DNA of 64,000 nucleotides from an uncultured Eubacterium sp. (GTDB taxonomy: Bacteria > Bacillota > Clostridia > Lachnospirales > Lachnospiraceae): positions 1 to 64,000 of the forward strand of contig CAKREC010000004.1 of NCBI GenBank assembly GCA_934316925.1. Direction: 5' to 3'. Made by a program: the position numbers and the translations under genes. This document shows, in pieces, positions 28,877 to 38,196 of this stretch. How positions within the stretch are numbered: the first letter of the stretch is position 1; each line of letters starts with the position of its first letter. The notes below the pieces were generated by a model, which searched no databases, had not been told where the DNA came from, and saw only the letters and a list, made by a program, of their open reading frames with translations.

Positions 28877-29785
28877 ATGGAAGAAAACAACACATTTAAA
28901 TCCGGTTTTGTCACATTGGTAGGAAGACCAAATGTAGGAAAATCGACACTGATGAACCGGATGATCGGACAGAAGATCGCGATCACATCCAACAAACCGC
29001 AGACAACGAGAAACCGGATCCAGACCGTTTATCATGACGAACGGGGTCAGATCGTATTTTTGGACACACCGGGAATTCATAAGGCAAAAAATAAGCTGGG
29101 TGAATTTATGGTCAATGCGGCAGAAAGCACTTTTAAAGAAGTGGATGTTGTACTTTGGCTGGTGGAACCAACGACGTATATCGGAAAGGGCGAACAGCAC
29201 ATTGCTTCGGTACTTGCCAAGAGTGCGGTGCCGGTCATTCTCGTTATGAATAAGATCGATACAGTAAAAAAACAGGAACTGCTGGCGTGTATTGACGCGT
29301 ACAAGGATCTTGTTGATTTTAAGGAGATCATTCCGGTATCGGCAAGACAGGGAGACGGCGTGGATGAATTGATCACAGCGATGTTTTCTTATCTGGAAGA
29401 GGGACCTCAGTTCTATGATGAAGACACGATCACAGACCAGCCGGAGCGTCAGATCGTGGCAGAACTGATCCGTGAAAAGGCATTGCGTCTGCTCTCGGAT
29501 GAGATTCCGCATGGTATCGCCGTTTACATTGACCAGATGAAACAGCGGAAGGGAAAACCGATCATGGATATTGACGCAACGATCGTGTGTGAGCGCGATT
29601 CGCATAAGGGTATCATTATTGGCAAGCAGGGTGCCATGCTCAAAAAGATCGGCACAAAAGCAAGAATCGATATCGAAGATTTTCTGCAGATGAAAGTGAA
29701 TCTCAAACTTTGGGTCAAAGTAAAAAAAGACTGGCGGGACAGCGACTTCTTATTGAAGAATTTTGGATTCAAAGAGAACCAGTAG
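28877..29785 (+). CDS. era: GTPase Era
   Basis: 302 residues. G1 is GRPNVGKST (near 15), G2 and G3 are in the TTRNRIQTVYHDERGQIVFL and DTPGIHKAKNKLG segments, and G4 is NKID. The C-terminal KH domain has IIIGKQGAMLKKIG (near 236). Era binds 16S rRNA and helps 30S assembly. GATAGGAG precedes the ATG. It leads the conserved era-yqzL-recO-glyS gene order of Firmicutes. Confidence 0.97.
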   Translation: MEENNTFKSGFVTLVGRPNVGKSTLMNRMIGQKIAITSNKPQTTRNRIQTVYHDERGQIVFLDTPGIHKAKNKLGEFMVNAAESTFKEVDVVLWLVEPTTYIGKGEQHIASVLAKSAVPVILVMNKIDTVKKQELLACIDAYKDLVDFKEIIPVSARQGDGVDELITAMFSYLEEGPQFYDEDTITDQPERQIVAELIREKALRLLSDEIPHGIAVYIDQMKQRKGKPIMDIDATIVCERDSHKGIIIGKQGAMLKKIGTKARIDIEDFLQMKVNLKLWVKVKKDWRDSDFLLKNFGFKENQ

Positions 29786-29862
29786 CTGCCACAAAGTACC
29801 AGCATAGTCCCGATGGATTCCGGGCAACCTACTAGTAAATACAAGTAGGAGGAATGGACGAT

Positions 29863-30045
29863 ATGGGGTACGATGACAAATGGAACAGATTCACACAGAC
29901 CGGCAAGGTCTCGGATTATCTGAGTTATGCCGACAGCAGAAATCAAAGAGAAACAGGGGCTGCAGCCAGCACAAGATCAGGAGAAAGGAAGTCTGATGAA
30001 AGAACGAGTCATGGGGATGGTTTTGTCCGCGACCACTATTGGTGA
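29863..30045 (+). CDS. YqzL-like small protein
   Basis: About 60 residues. The opening, DKWNRFTQTGKVSDYLSYAD, matches the pattern of the YqzL family (W..F..TG....YL.Y), which in Bacillus also sits just before recO. ATG 29863 is chosen because AGGAGG (29847-29852) is 10 nt away; an upstream ATG at 29854 is too close to it. Unlike Bacillus YqzL it has a longer, basic, low-complexity tail that overlaps the first 50 nt of recO in another frame. Function unknown. Confidence 0.65.
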   Translation: MGYDDKWNRFTQTGKVSDYLSYADSRNQRETGAAASTRSGERKSDERTSHGDGFVRDHYW

Positions 30046-30724
30046 ATATGATAAACGAGTGGTTCTTCTGACAAAAGAACGCGGCAGGATCTCGGCTTTT
30101 GCCAAAGGAGCCAGAAGACCGAAGAGTCCACTGTCTGCCTGCACGGAACCATTTACGTTTGGCGAGTTTTATGTATATCGGGGAAGAGATTCCTACAATA
30201 TTGAGCAGGTGGAAGTGAAAAACTATTTTCCTGAACTCCGGAAAGACTTAGACTTATTGTACCAGGCGATGTACTTTTGTGAGGTGGCAGAGTACTTCAC
30301 CAGAGAAGGAATGGATGCTGCAGATGAGTTGAATCTTTTGTATGTATCATTGCGGGGGTTGATGGTGCCATCCATCCCCCGGAGCCTGGTGCGTTACATA
30401 TTTGAATTCCGGATGCTGGCAATTGAAGGCGAGGCGCCACGGATTTTTTCCTGTACCAAATGTGGAAAAGAAAAAGGACTGCATCACTTCTTTGCAGGTG
30501 AAGCCGGAATTGTGTGCGATGATTGTTACAGTGGCAAAGGCGGGATCGCAATTTCAGAAACGGCGACGTATACGCTGCAGAGGATTGTATCATCGCCACT
30601 CAATAAATTGTATACATTTACTGTGAGTGAAGGAGTTCTTCGTGAGGTTCGTCAGGTTGTGCGAACCTATTTTGATGCGCATACGGACAAAAAATTTCGA
30701 TGTGCTGAGTTTTTTACCTCATAA
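29996..30724 (+). CDS. recO: DNA repair protein RecO
   Basis: About 242 residues. An OB-fold N-terminus (GMVLSATTIGEYDKRVVLLT) precedes a helical domain and a zinc finger, CTKC...CDDC (near 163-185). RecO loads RecA with RecR at gaps. The ATG at 29996 (MKERVMG) is chosen because it begins the conserved OB fold and has AGAAAGGA upstream; an in-frame ATG at 29927 would add 23 residues unlike the family. The start lies inside the YqzL-like gene. Confidence 0.93.
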   Translation: MKERVMGMVLSATTIGEYDKRVVLLTKERGRISAFAKGARRPKSPLSACTEPFTFGEFYVYRGRDSYNIEQVEVKNYFPELRKDLDLLYQAMYFCEVAEYFTREGMDAADELNLLYVSLRGLMVPSIPRSLVRYIFEFRMLAIEGEAPRIFSCTKCGKEKGLHHFFAGEAGIVCDDCYSGKGGIAISETATYTLQRIVSSPLNKLYTFTVSEGVLREVRQVVRTYFDAHTDKKFRCAEFFTS

Positions 30725-30742
30725 AAGCCGTGAAATCCAGCC

Positions 30743-30771
30743 TTGAAAAACTCGCATGAAGTCAGTATAAT
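30743..30771 (+). promoter_or_regulatory. sigma-A promoter of glyQS
   Basis: TTGAAA (30743-30748), 17 nt, TATAAT (30766-30771), about 50 nt before the start codon; the leader is too short for a T-box. Confidence 0.85.
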
Positions 30772-30819
30772 GAAAAAAGATTTTAATTTACGCACCCAGC
30801 GTAGAGAATGGAGGAAAAC

Positions 30820-32208
30820 ATGGAAAAGACAATGGAGAAAATTGTTGCGTTAGCAAAGAGCAGAGGTTTTATTTATCCTGGTTCTGAGATATATGGTGGA
30901 CTTGCCAACACATGGGATTATGGAAATCTTGGTGTTGAACTGAAAAACAATGTAAAAAAAGCATGGTGGCAGAAATTTATTCAGGAAAATAAATACAATG
31001 TAGGTGTTGACTGTGCGATTCTTATGAATCCTCAGACATGGGTTGCTTCGGGACATTTGGGTGGCTTTTCCGATCCTTTGATGGACTGCAAAGAATGTCA
31101 TGAGCGTTTCCGTGCTGATCAGATCATCGAGGCATTTGCAGAAGAGAACAACATCGAGTTGGATGGTTCTGTAGATGGCTGGGACAAGGAAAAGATGGAA
31201 GGTTTTATCAAAGAGCATAATGTTCCATGCCCATCCTGTGGCAAGCACAATTTTACCGATATTCGTGAGTTCAACCTGATGTTCAAGACATTCCAGGGCG
31301 TTACTGAAGATGCGAAAAATACCGTATATCTCCGTCCGGAGACGGCACAGGGTATTTTCGTAAACTTTAAAAATGTGCAGCGTACATCCCGTAAAAAAGT
31401 ACCATTTGGTATTGGACAGATCGGTAAATCATTCCGTAACGAGATCACACCGGGTAACTTTACATTCCGTACCCGTGAATTTGAGCAGATGGAGCTGGAA
31501 TTTTTCTGTGTGCCGGATACCGATCTTGAGTGGTTTGCATACTGGAAAGAATTCTGCATCAACTGGTTACAGAATCTTGGCATCAAAGAAGATGAGATGC
31601 GTGTCCGTGACCATGACAAAGAAGAACTTTCTTTCTATAGTAAAGCGACGAGTGATATTGAATTCTTATTCCCATTTGGCTGGGGCGAGTTGTGGGGTAT
31701 TGCGGATCGTACCGATTATGACCTTACACAGCATCAGAATGTATCTGGTGAAGATATGGCATATTTTGATGATGAGCGCAAAGAAAAATACATCCCATAC
31801 GTCATTGAGCCATCGCTTGGTGCTGACCGTGTAACACTCGCGTTCCTTTGCAGTGCTTACGATGAAGAAGAGATTGGCGAGGGAGATGTTCGTACGGTTA
31901 TGCATTTTCATCCGGCTCTGGCACCGGTTAAGATCGGTGTGCTGCCATTGTCGAAAAAGCTCAACGAGGATGCAGAGAAAGTATTTGCAGAACTGAGCAA
32001 ATATTACAATTGCGAGTATGATGACCGTGGTAATATCGGTAAGCGTTATCGTCGTCAGGATGAGATCGGAACACCATACTGTGTTACTTACGATTTTGAC
32101 TCTCAGGAAGACAACATGGTTACAGTTCGTGATCGCGACACGATGGAGCAGGAGCGAGTACCGATCAGTGAATTGAAAGATTACTTTGCAGATAAATTTA
32201 CATTTTAA
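30820..32208 (+). CDS. glyQS: glycyl-tRNA synthetase, single-chain (alpha2) type
   Basis: About 462 residues; class II synthetase of the eukaryote/archaea/Gram-positive homodimeric form. Motif 2 region is [15 protein letters not shown] (near 230), motif 3 includes [14 protein letters not shown] (near 332), and the insertion carries zinc-type CPSCGKHN. The C-terminal anticodon-binding domain ([15 protein letters not shown] onward) is complete. ATG 30820 is preferred, with GGAGG 5 nt upstream; the ATG at 30808 overlaps that site. Confidence 0.96.
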   Translation: MEKTMEKIVALAKSRGFIYPGSEIYGGLANTWDYGNLGVELKNNVKKAWWQKFIQENKYNVGVDCAILMNPQTWVASGHLGGFSDPLMDCKECHERFRADQIIEAFAEENNIELDGSVDGWDKEKMEGFIKEHNVPCPSCGKHNFTDIREFNLMFKTFQGVTEDAKNTVYLRPETAQGIFVNFKNVQRTSRKKVPFGIGQIGKSFRNEITPGNFTFRTREFEQMELEFFCVPDTDLEWFAYWKEFCINWLQNLGIKEDEMRVRDHDKEELSFYSKATSDIEFLFPFGWGELWGIADRTDYDLTQHQNVSGEDMAYFDDERKEKYIPYVIEPSLGADRVTLAFLCSAYDEEEIGEGDVRTVMHFHPALAPVKIGVLPLSKKLNEDAEKVFAELSKYYNCEYDDRGNIGKRYRRQDEIGTPYCVTYDFDSQEDNMVTVRDRDTMEQERVPISELKDYFADKFTF

Positions 32209-32223
32209 AAAGACACCGGGATT

Positions 32224-33255
32224 ATGCAAAAAAGAAACTATAGCAAGAAACAGATACTTATGATCTGCCTGATCAGTGTGATCATGCTGATACTGGCGAT
32301 CGTTTTACCTAAGATCCACCCGGTGTCACACAGAGGCAATGCGGTCAGTGGAGCGATGATTTCCACGACGGCATTTTCTCTCAATGTGACCGGGAGTTTC
32401 GTGGGTGGTTTTACCGTCAGCTCTTCGGCAGTGACTGCTTCTGCCGTGACGACGCATCCGAAGAGCACAAAGAAACCGAAGGCAAAGGAAAAGAAACACC
32501 CAGACAAAAAGAAGAAGCAGAAAGAAAAGAAAAAGACTAAAAAGAAGGAACCGGAAAAACGCCTGCAAGCACCTTCCGTTGGACAGGACAAGATCGGACG
32601 GATCGCCTCGTTTTATCAGGGGGATCTTTCGTATCAATCCGGACTTACCTGGTCTGGTGACTGGGGAAAGGAAACTTTCAAAAAGAAGGAATTTGGCTCT
32701 TTTGGCTGTGGACTTTGCTGCCTGGCAAATCTATACAGTTCGCTTTCACCCTATGCAGCCTCTCCGCTCGATATGTATGAGTATGCGAAGAAACATACCG
32801 GATATGCCGGTGCGGGAGCGATTGAGTGGTGGAATATGAGTGCGGTTCTAAGCCGGACCGGTTTCCAGACGGCAGCAGCCAGGAAACCAAAAGAATACGA
32901 AGATTTTCAGAAGCTGGTTGCTCATGCCAAAGCTACGGTGGTTCTGGTCAGCAGCAAGCCGAAGAAAAGTATGTGGGAAGATACGACCGGACATTATGTC
33001 ACATTATTTTTGTATGACAAGAAAACGGACCAGGTTTTCCTTGCTGATTCCGGCAGCTACAAGCGAAACCGCCACTGGGTTCCGCTCAAGAAGATCTATC
33101 AGTCGATCAAGCCGGGCAAAGAACAGCGGATCATGACAGTCTCTGCATACAGAAAAAAACAGGATTCCTGGAGAAACAAGAAGTTTACCGGCAAATGTAT
33201 TTTGCCATCAGACTGGAAGCTGAAAATAACAGAAAAGAAACAACGAGAGGATTAG
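32224..33255 (+). CDS. secreted C39-like cysteine peptidase-fold protein, copy 1
   Basis: 343 residues. One N-terminal membrane anchor or signal (about 14-31), a Ser/Thr/Ala-rich stretch, a long run of Lys/Pro-Lys (about 80-115), then a papain-like fold. The likely triad is Cys162 in FGCGLCCLANLY, His257 in GHYVTLFLYD and Asp275 in LADSGS, as in Peptidase_C39-like proteins. Substrate unknown. The gene begins 15 nt after glyQS and is followed within 2 nt by a paralogue of the same layout. Confidence 0.72.
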   Translation: MQKRNYSKKQILMICLISVIMLILAIVLPKIHPVSHRGNAVSGAMISTTAFSLNVTGSFVGGFTVSSSAVTASAVTTHPKSTKKPKAKEKKHPDKKKKQKEKKKTKKKEPEKRLQAPSVGQDKIGRIASFYQGDLSYQSGLTWSGDWGKETFKKKEFGSFGCGLCCLANLYSSLSPYAASPLDMYEYAKKHTGYAGAGAIEWWNMSAVLSRTGFQTAAARKPKEYEDFQKLVAHAKATVVLVSSKPKKSMWEDTTGHYVTLFLYDKKTDQVFLADSGSYKRNRHWVPLKKIYQSIKPGKEQRIMTVSAYRKKQDSWRNKKFTGKCILPSDWKLKITEKKQRED

Positions 33256-33257
33256 GT

Positions 33258-34106
33258 TTGAATAAAAAGTACACAAAGAATCTTATCGTTATGCTGATCA
33301 TGGTAATTGCCGTCATAGCAGTTACCATTTTTTGCATAAAAAAGAAAACAGAAAAACCAAAACAAACAGCATCAACGGCGGCTGTTGAGCAGATCGTGGG
33401 ACCAAAAGATGTTGTGGTGACCCCGGCAGCTGTGGCCGAGCCATCCAGCACGCCGGAGGACCGCACAAAAAAGATGGCGACATTTTTTCAGGGACCGAAG
33501 GCATGGAAAAGCCGTGTGGAGTGGTCCGGCGAGTGGGGAACTACAATGGATGACGGCTCCGCATTTGGCAGTTTTGGATGTGGATTGTGCTGTATGGCTA
33601 ATGTATATACCAGCTATACGCCGTATCAGTGTTCGCCGGTGGATATGTACCGGTATGCACAGAAAGCCAGTGAATATGGTGGATATGGTGCGATCGACTG
33701 GGGCTTTATGAAAAATACGATGGAGCAGGCGGGATTTACCTGCCGGACCGGGAAAAAGCCGGCAAAATACGCGGATTTTCAGAAGCTGGTTGCGGATGGA
33801 CTGGCAACGATCGTAGTTGTGAGCAGCAATGACAGCACATGTTATTGGAAAGACACACCGGGACATTATGTTACATTGCTGATGTACGATGCGGATACCG
33901 ACCGGATTTTCCTTGGAGATTCCGGAAATCTGTCGCACAACCGGCAGTGGGTTTCACTGAAAAAAGTGTACCGCTCGCTGAAAATGGCGAACAACCGCCA
34001 GTATCTTACATTCACGAATTATGATGAGAAAAAGGATACATGGAAGCACAAGAAAATCTCCGGAAAATGCGTCCTGCCAAAAGGTTGGGATGATTCGGGG
34101 AAATAG
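33258..34106 (+). CDS. secreted C39-like cysteine peptidase-fold protein, copy 2
   Basis: 282 residues from a TTG start at 33258, 2 nt after the previous stop, with GAGAGG 7 nt upstream; no closer ATG fits. A single membrane segment (about 8-26) and a short linker are followed by the same domain as copy 1: Cys108 in FGCGLCCMANVY, His203 in GHYVTLLMYD and Asp in LGDSGN. It lacks the lysine run. Tandem duplication of 32224-33255 followed by divergence is the simplest reading. Confidence 0.7.
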   Translation: MNKKYTKNLIVMLIMVIAVIAVTIFCIKKKTEKPKQTASTAAVEQIVGPKDVVVTPAAVAEPSSTPEDRTKKMATFFQGPKAWKSRVEWSGEWGTTMDDGSAFGSFGCGLCCMANVYTSYTPYQCSPVDMYRYAQKASEYGGYGAIDWGFMKNTMEQAGFTCRTGKKPAKYADFQKLVADGLATIVVVSSNDSTCYWKDTPGHYVTLLMYDADTDRIFLGDSGNLSHNRQWVSLKKVYRSLKMANNRQYLTFTNYDEKKDTWKHKKISGKCVLPKGWDDSGK

Positions 34107-34148
34107 GCAAAAAATCTTGAAAAAGTGCTTTTATATCTGTTTTATTTA

Positions 34149-34157
34149 TGTTACAAT
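34149..34157 (+). promoter_or_regulatory. extended -10 promoter element upstream of ppdK
   Basis: TG-T-TACAAT (34149-34157) with a poor -35 (CTTTAT), giving a leader of about 100 nt to the ppdK start. Confidence 0.4.
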
Positions 34158-34266
34158 GATTGCAGCAAACTTGCTCGGTTGCGTATTTTTTTCGTGCTTC
34201 TTTTTAGGGCATGGAGTATGTACCGAAGTGAAAGTTATATAAAATATTTAGGAGGAATAAGTAAAC

Positions 34267-36894
34267 ATGGCTAGAAAATGGGTTTATTTGTTTAGCGAAG
34301 GAAACGCTGACATGCGTGAACTCCTTGGTGGAAAAGGTGCCAACCTTGCTGAGATGACCAGTCTTGGACTTCCAGTACCTCAGGGATTCACTATCACTAC
34401 AGAGGCTTGTACACAGTACTATGAAGATGGTCGTGAGATCAATGATGAGATTCAGGGTCAGATCAATGAGTACATCGTAAAGATGGAAGAGATCACAGGA
34501 AAGAAATTCGGTGATAAAGAGAATCCACTTTTAGTTTCTGTTCGTTCCGGAGCTCGTGCATCCATGCCTGGTATGATGGATACCATCCTGAACCTTGGTT
34601 TGAATGAGACTGTAGTAAACGTTATCGCTGAAAAATCCGGCAACGCTCGTTGGGCTTGGGATTGCTACCGTCGTTTCATTCAGATGTATTCTGACGTAGT
34701 TATGGAAGTAGGAAAGAAATACTTCGAAGAGCTGATCGACAAGATGAAAGAAGATCGTGGAGTAACTCAGGACGTTGAGCTTACGGCTGAGGATCTGAAA
34801 GAACTTGCATCTCAGTTCAAAGCTGAGTACAAAGAGAAGATCGGTGCTGACTTCCCAGATGATCCAAAAGAGCAGTTGATGGGTGCGATCAAAGCCGTAT
34901 TCCGTTCTTGGGACAACCCTCGTGCCAATGTATACCGTCGTGACAACGATATCCCTTATTCTTGGGGTACTGCTGTAAACGTACAGTCTATGGCATTTGG
35001 TAACATGGGTGATGACTGTGGTACTGGTGTTGCATTTACTCGTGACCCTGCTACTGGTGAGAAGAAACTTATGGGTGAGTTCCTTACAAACGCTCAGGGT
35101 GAAGACGTAGTTGCTGGTGTTCGTACACCAATGCCAATCGCTGAGATGGAGCAGAAGTTCCCAGAAGCATTCGCACAGTTCAAAGAAGTATGCTCTACTC
35201 TTGAAAATCACTACAGAGATATGCAGGATATGGAGTTCACAATTGAGAACGAAAAACTCTATATGCTTCAGACTCGTAACGGAAAGAGAACTGCACAGGC
35301 TGCTTTGAAGATCGCTTGTGACCTTGTTGATGAAGGCATGAGAACAGAAGAAGAAGCTGTTGCAATGATCGATCCTCGTAACCTGGATACACTTCTTCAT
35401 CCACAGTTTGATGCTGCTGCATTGAAAGCTGCTACTCCAGTTGCAAAAGCACTTGGTGCTTCTCCAGGAGCTGCTTGTGGTAAAATCGTATTTACTGCAG
35501 AAGACGCAGAAGCTTGGAACGCTCGCGGAGAAAAAGTTGTTCTTGTTCGTCTTGAGACTTCTCCAGAAGATATCACAGGTATGAAAGCTTCTCAGGGTAT
35601 CCTGACTGTTCGTGGTGGTATGACAAGCCACGCTGCTGTAGTTGCTCGTGGTATGGGTACTTGCTGTGTATCCGGTTGTGGCGACATCAACATGGACGAA
35701 GCAAACAAGAAATTTACATTGGCTGGTAAAGAGTACCATGAAGGAGATTACATCTCTATTGATGGTTCTACCGGTAACATCTACGATGGTATCATCGAGA
35801 CTGTTGATGCTACGATCGCTGGTGAATTCGGACGTATCATGGCTTGGGCTGATAAGTTCCGTACTATGAAAGTTCGTACAAACGCAGATACTCCTGCAGA
35901 TGCTAAGAAAGCTCGTGAGCTTGGTGCTGAGGGTATCGGACTTTGCCGTACAGAGCATATGTTCTTCGAGGAAGACAGAATCGCTGCTTTCCGTGAGATG
36001 ATCTGTGCTGATACTGTAGAAGAGCGTGAAGCTGCTCTTGATAAGATTCTTCCATATCAGCAGGGAGACTTCAAAGCTCTTTATGAAGCTTTGGAAGGAA
36101 ACCCAGTTACAATCCGTTTCTTGGATCCACCTCTTCATGAGTTCGTTCCTACGGAAGAAGCTGATATTAAGAAACTGGCAGACGCTCAGGGCAAATCTGT
36201 AGAAGACATCAAAGCAATTATTGCTTCTCTTCATGAGTTCAACCCTATGATGGGTCATCGTGGATGCCGTCTTGCTGTAACTTATCCTGAAATTGCTAAG
36301 ATGCAGACAAAGGCTGTTATCCGTGCAGCAATTGAAGTTCAGAAAGCTCATCCAGATTGGACTGTAAAACCAGAGATCATGATCCCATTGGTTGGAGATG
36401 TAAAAGAGCTTAAATATGTTAAGAAATTTGTTGTTGAGACTGCTGATGCTGAGATCGCAGCAGCTGGTGCAAACCTTGAGTACGAAGTAGGTACTATGAT
36501 CGAGATCCCTCGTGCAGCTCTTACTGCTGATGAGATCGCAAAAGAAGCTGACTTCTTCTGCTTCGGTACAAACGACTTGACACAGATGACATTCGGATTC
36601 TCCCGTGATGACGCTGGTAAGTTCCTGGATGCTTACTATGATGCTAAGATCTTCGAGAACGATCCATTTGCTAAATTGGATCAGGAAGGTGTAGGCAAGT
36701 TGATGGAGACAGCTCTTAAACTTGGTAAACCTGAAAACAGCAAACTTCACTGCGGAATCTGTGGTGAGCACGGTGGAGATCCATCTTCTGTTGAATTCTG
36801 CAACAAGATTGGTCTTGACTATGTATCTTGTTCACCATTCCGTGTACCGATCGCTCGTTTGGCAGCAGCACAGGCAGCTATTGCACAGAAATAG
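34267..36894 (+). CDS. ppdK: pyruvate, phosphate dikinase
   Basis: 875 residues. Interconverts pyruvate + ATP + Pi and phosphoenolpyruvate + AMP + PPi; in clostridia it works in glycolysis or gluconeogenesis. The phospho-carrier His455 lies in GGMTSHAAVVARGMG, the same number as in the Clostridium symbiosum enzyme. The catalytic Cys829 lies in LHCGICGEHGGDP. The N-terminal nucleotide-binding domain starts GGKGANLAEMTSLGLPVPQG. Codon usage differs sharply from neighbouring genes (GCT, CGT, GGT, TCT preferred), as expected of a very highly expressed gene. AGGAGGA precedes the ATG; terminator at 36940-36981. Confidence 0.98.
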   Translation: MARKWVYLFSEGNADMRELLGGKGANLAEMTSLGLPVPQGFTITTEACTQYYEDGREINDEIQGQINEYIVKMEEITGKKFGDKENPLLVSVRSGARASMPGMMDTILNLGLNETVVNVIAEKSGNARWAWDCYRRFIQMYSDVVMEVGKKYFEELIDKMKEDRGVTQDVELTAEDLKELASQFKAEYKEKIGADFPDDPKEQLMGAIKAVFRSWDNPRANVYRRDNDIPYSWGTAVNVQSMAFGNMGDDCGTGVAFTRDPATGEKKLMGEFLTNAQGEDVVAGVRTPMPIAEMEQKFPEAFAQFKEVCSTLENHYRDMQDMEFTIENEKLYMLQTRNGKRTAQAALKIACDLVDEGMRTEEEAVAMIDPRNLDTLLHPQFDAAALKAATPVAKALGASPGAACGKIVFTAEDAEAWNARGEKVVLVRLETSPEDITGMKASQGILTVRGGMTSHAAVVARGMGTCCVSGCGDINMDEANKKFTLAGKEYHEGDYISIDGSTGNIYDGIIETVDATIAGEFGRIMAWADKFRTMKVRTNADTPADAKKARELGAEGIGLCRTEHMFFEEDRIAAFREMICADTVEEREAALDKILPYQQGDFKALYEALEGNPVTIRFLDPPLHEFVPTEEADIKKLADAQGKSVEDIKAIIASLHEFNPMMGHRGCRLAVTYPEIAKMQTKAVIRAAIEVQKAHPDWTVKPEIMIPLVGDVKELKYVKKFVVETADAEIAAAGANLEYEVGTMIEIPRAALTADEIAKEADFFCFGTNDLTQMTFGFSRDDAGKFLDAYYDAKIFENDPFAKLDQEGVGKLMETALKLGKPENSKLHCGICGEHGGDPSSVEFCNKIGLDYVSCSPFRVPIARLAAAQAAIAQK

Positions 36895-36939
36895 TTGATG
36901 GCGTTCGTGTGATGCGAAAGTAAAAGTATATCAATAATG

Positions 36940-36981
36940 AAATCCCATTCTGGACGATGTTAGTCTGGAATGGGATTTTTT
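36940..36981 (+). terminator. intrinsic terminator of ppdK
   Basis: An 11-bp stem, AAATCCCATTC (36940-36950) with GAATGGGATTT (36968-36978), carries an inner GAC/GTC pairing and ends in six T. Confidence 0.92.
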
Positions 36982-36996
36982 AAAAACGAGGTGTAT

Positions 36997-37524
36997 ATGA
37001 CAACATTTTATTTTATTAGACACGGGGAAATGGATACATCAATGGCTGGAGCCAAATTTTACAAAGGCTTTAGCTACAACATGATGACATTATCCGAAAA
37101 GGGGATTGGTCAGATTAAGGAAACGGCAAAAGACTCAAGATTGGCAAATGCTGAACTGATTATTTCATCTCCTTTTGGACGAACTTTGCATAGTGCAGCA
37201 ATTTTATCCAAAGAGTTGAATGTAGATATGAAGGTTGAAACGGATTTACATGAATGGTTAGCAGATGGTGTCACATATGAATTTTTATCTGATGAGGAGG
37301 CCGCTGCTGCATACCAATGCCTGAATAAAAATGCAGGGCATCATCCGGAGAAAGAAAACTGCAGATGGGAATCTGCGGAACAGATGAAAAAACGAGTTAT
37401 GAAAGTTTTGGATAAATATAAGAATTTTAATTCGGTGATTGTTGTTTGCCATGGAACACTAATGCAGTATGTTCTAGGAATACCACATCCTGAAAATGGT
37501 CAGATTGAAGTGTTATCATATTGA
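36997..37524 (+). CDS. histidine phosphatase family protein
   Basis: 175 residues of the phosphoglycerate-mutase-like superfamily. The catalytic RHGE motif (FYFIRHGE, residues 4-11) accepts phosphate. SSPFGRTLHSA (about 63-73) gives the Arg and VVCHGTLMQYVLG (near 150) the second His. ATG 36997 is chosen; an in-frame ATG at 36970 lies inside the ppdK terminator. Substrate unknown. This and the next two genes are AT-richer than the housekeeping block and may be acquired. Confidence 0.82.
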   Translation: MTTFYFIRHGEMDTSMAGAKFYKGFSYNMMTLSEKGIGQIKETAKDSRLANAELIISSPFGRTLHSAAILSKELNVDMKVETDLHEWLADGVTYEFLSDEEAAAAYQCLNKNAGHHPEKENCRWESAEQMKKRVMKVLDKYKNFNSVIVVCHGTLMQYVLGIPHPENGQIEVLSY

Positions 37525-37575
37525 ATAGAACTTTTTAGAACTAAAAAGGAGCGGGAAAGAATAGATAATTGCTAC

Positions 37576-37604
37576 TTGTAGTTCTCTATAGAGCAGGTTA
37601 TAAT
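37576..37604 (+). promoter_or_regulatory. promoter with palindromic operator for the toxin-antitoxin pair
   Basis: TTGTAG (37576-37581), 17 nt, TATAAT (37599-37604). The spacer contains the perfect palindrome CTCTATAGAG (37584-37593), placed where an autorepressing antitoxin would block polymerase. Confidence 0.6.
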
Positions 37605-37654
37605 AAATGCAATTAAGGGTGTTTCGTGGAAACTATTTGAAAGGAGTTGATTTT

Positions 37655-37825
37655 ATGGTAACAGCATCGGGCCATTCGGTAATGGAGGGAGAAAATACAA
37701 ATGCAGCAAAATTGGAATTGCATCGTTTGATCGGTGAGGGATATAAGGCTATGCAAGAAGGCAGAACCAGTTCCCTTGAAGATGTATGTGAGCGTATAAA
37801 AAAGAGGAGAGCTGAGCGTGACTAG
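37655..37825 (+). CDS. antitoxin of a ParE/RelE-type module
   Basis: 56 residues, short helical protein (NAAKLELHRLIGEGYKAMQE, then SSLEDVCERIKKRRAERD) whose C-terminal helix resembles toxin-wrapping tails of ParD/RelB-like antitoxins. AAAGGAG is 9 nt before ATG 37655. It overlaps the toxin start by 8 nt, the classic arrangement. It likely represses its own promoter through the palindrome at 37584-37593. Confidence 0.72.
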   Translation: MVTASGHSVMEGENTNAAKLELHRLIGEGYKAMQEGRTSSLEDVCERIKKRRAERD

Positions 37826-38129
37826 CATAACATTTACACAACCAGCGGAATATGATTTAATAGACATTGAGCATTATATTTTTTGTGAGTTGGAAAACCC
37901 TCAGGCGGCTGATAAAATAATAGATGGGATTGTTGATACAGTAGAGTTGTTAAGGACATTCCCTAAAAGTTATCCGTTGGTACATGATACTTTGCTGAAA
38001 AATGTAGGAGTAAGGATGACATATTATGAGAATTACAACATTTTCTATATCTATAATGAGTTGGAAGATGTGGTATATGTAATCCGCATTTTGTATAATC
38101 GTTCTGATTGGCAGAATATATTAAATTAA
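37818..38129 (+). CDS. ParE/RelE superfamily toxin
   Basis: 103 residues, GTG start at 37818 inside the antitoxin gene. The pattern (FTQPAEYDLIDIEHYI ... NPQAADKIIDGI ... LRTFPKSYPLV ... VRMTYYENYNIFYIY ... VVYVIRILYNRSDW) is that of the ParE/RelE fold. Members poison gyrase or cut ribosome-bound mRNA; which applies cannot be told. A terminator follows at 38197. Confidence 0.88.
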   Translation: MTSITFTQPAEYDLIDIEHYIFCELENPQAADKIIDGIVDTVELLRTFPKSYPLVHDTLLKNVGVRMTYYENYNIFYIYNELEDVVYVIRILYNRSDWQNILN

Positions 38130-38196
38130 CTAAGTAATGACAATGTAATGCTGAAAAAATTTATTGTAGAGGATAAGTGAATAGAGGCGGTCAATG

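Noticed and set aside
28679..29605. 308-codon open frame antisense to era
   Set aside because: Opposite a complete era gene with all GTPase motifs; composition is random and there is no ribosome site.
34531..36771. 746-codon open frame antisense to ppdK
   Set aside because: Its protein is Cys/Ser/Phe-rich and unlike any family. It exists because ppdK avoids codons that would read as stops on the other strand; ppdK itself is certain.
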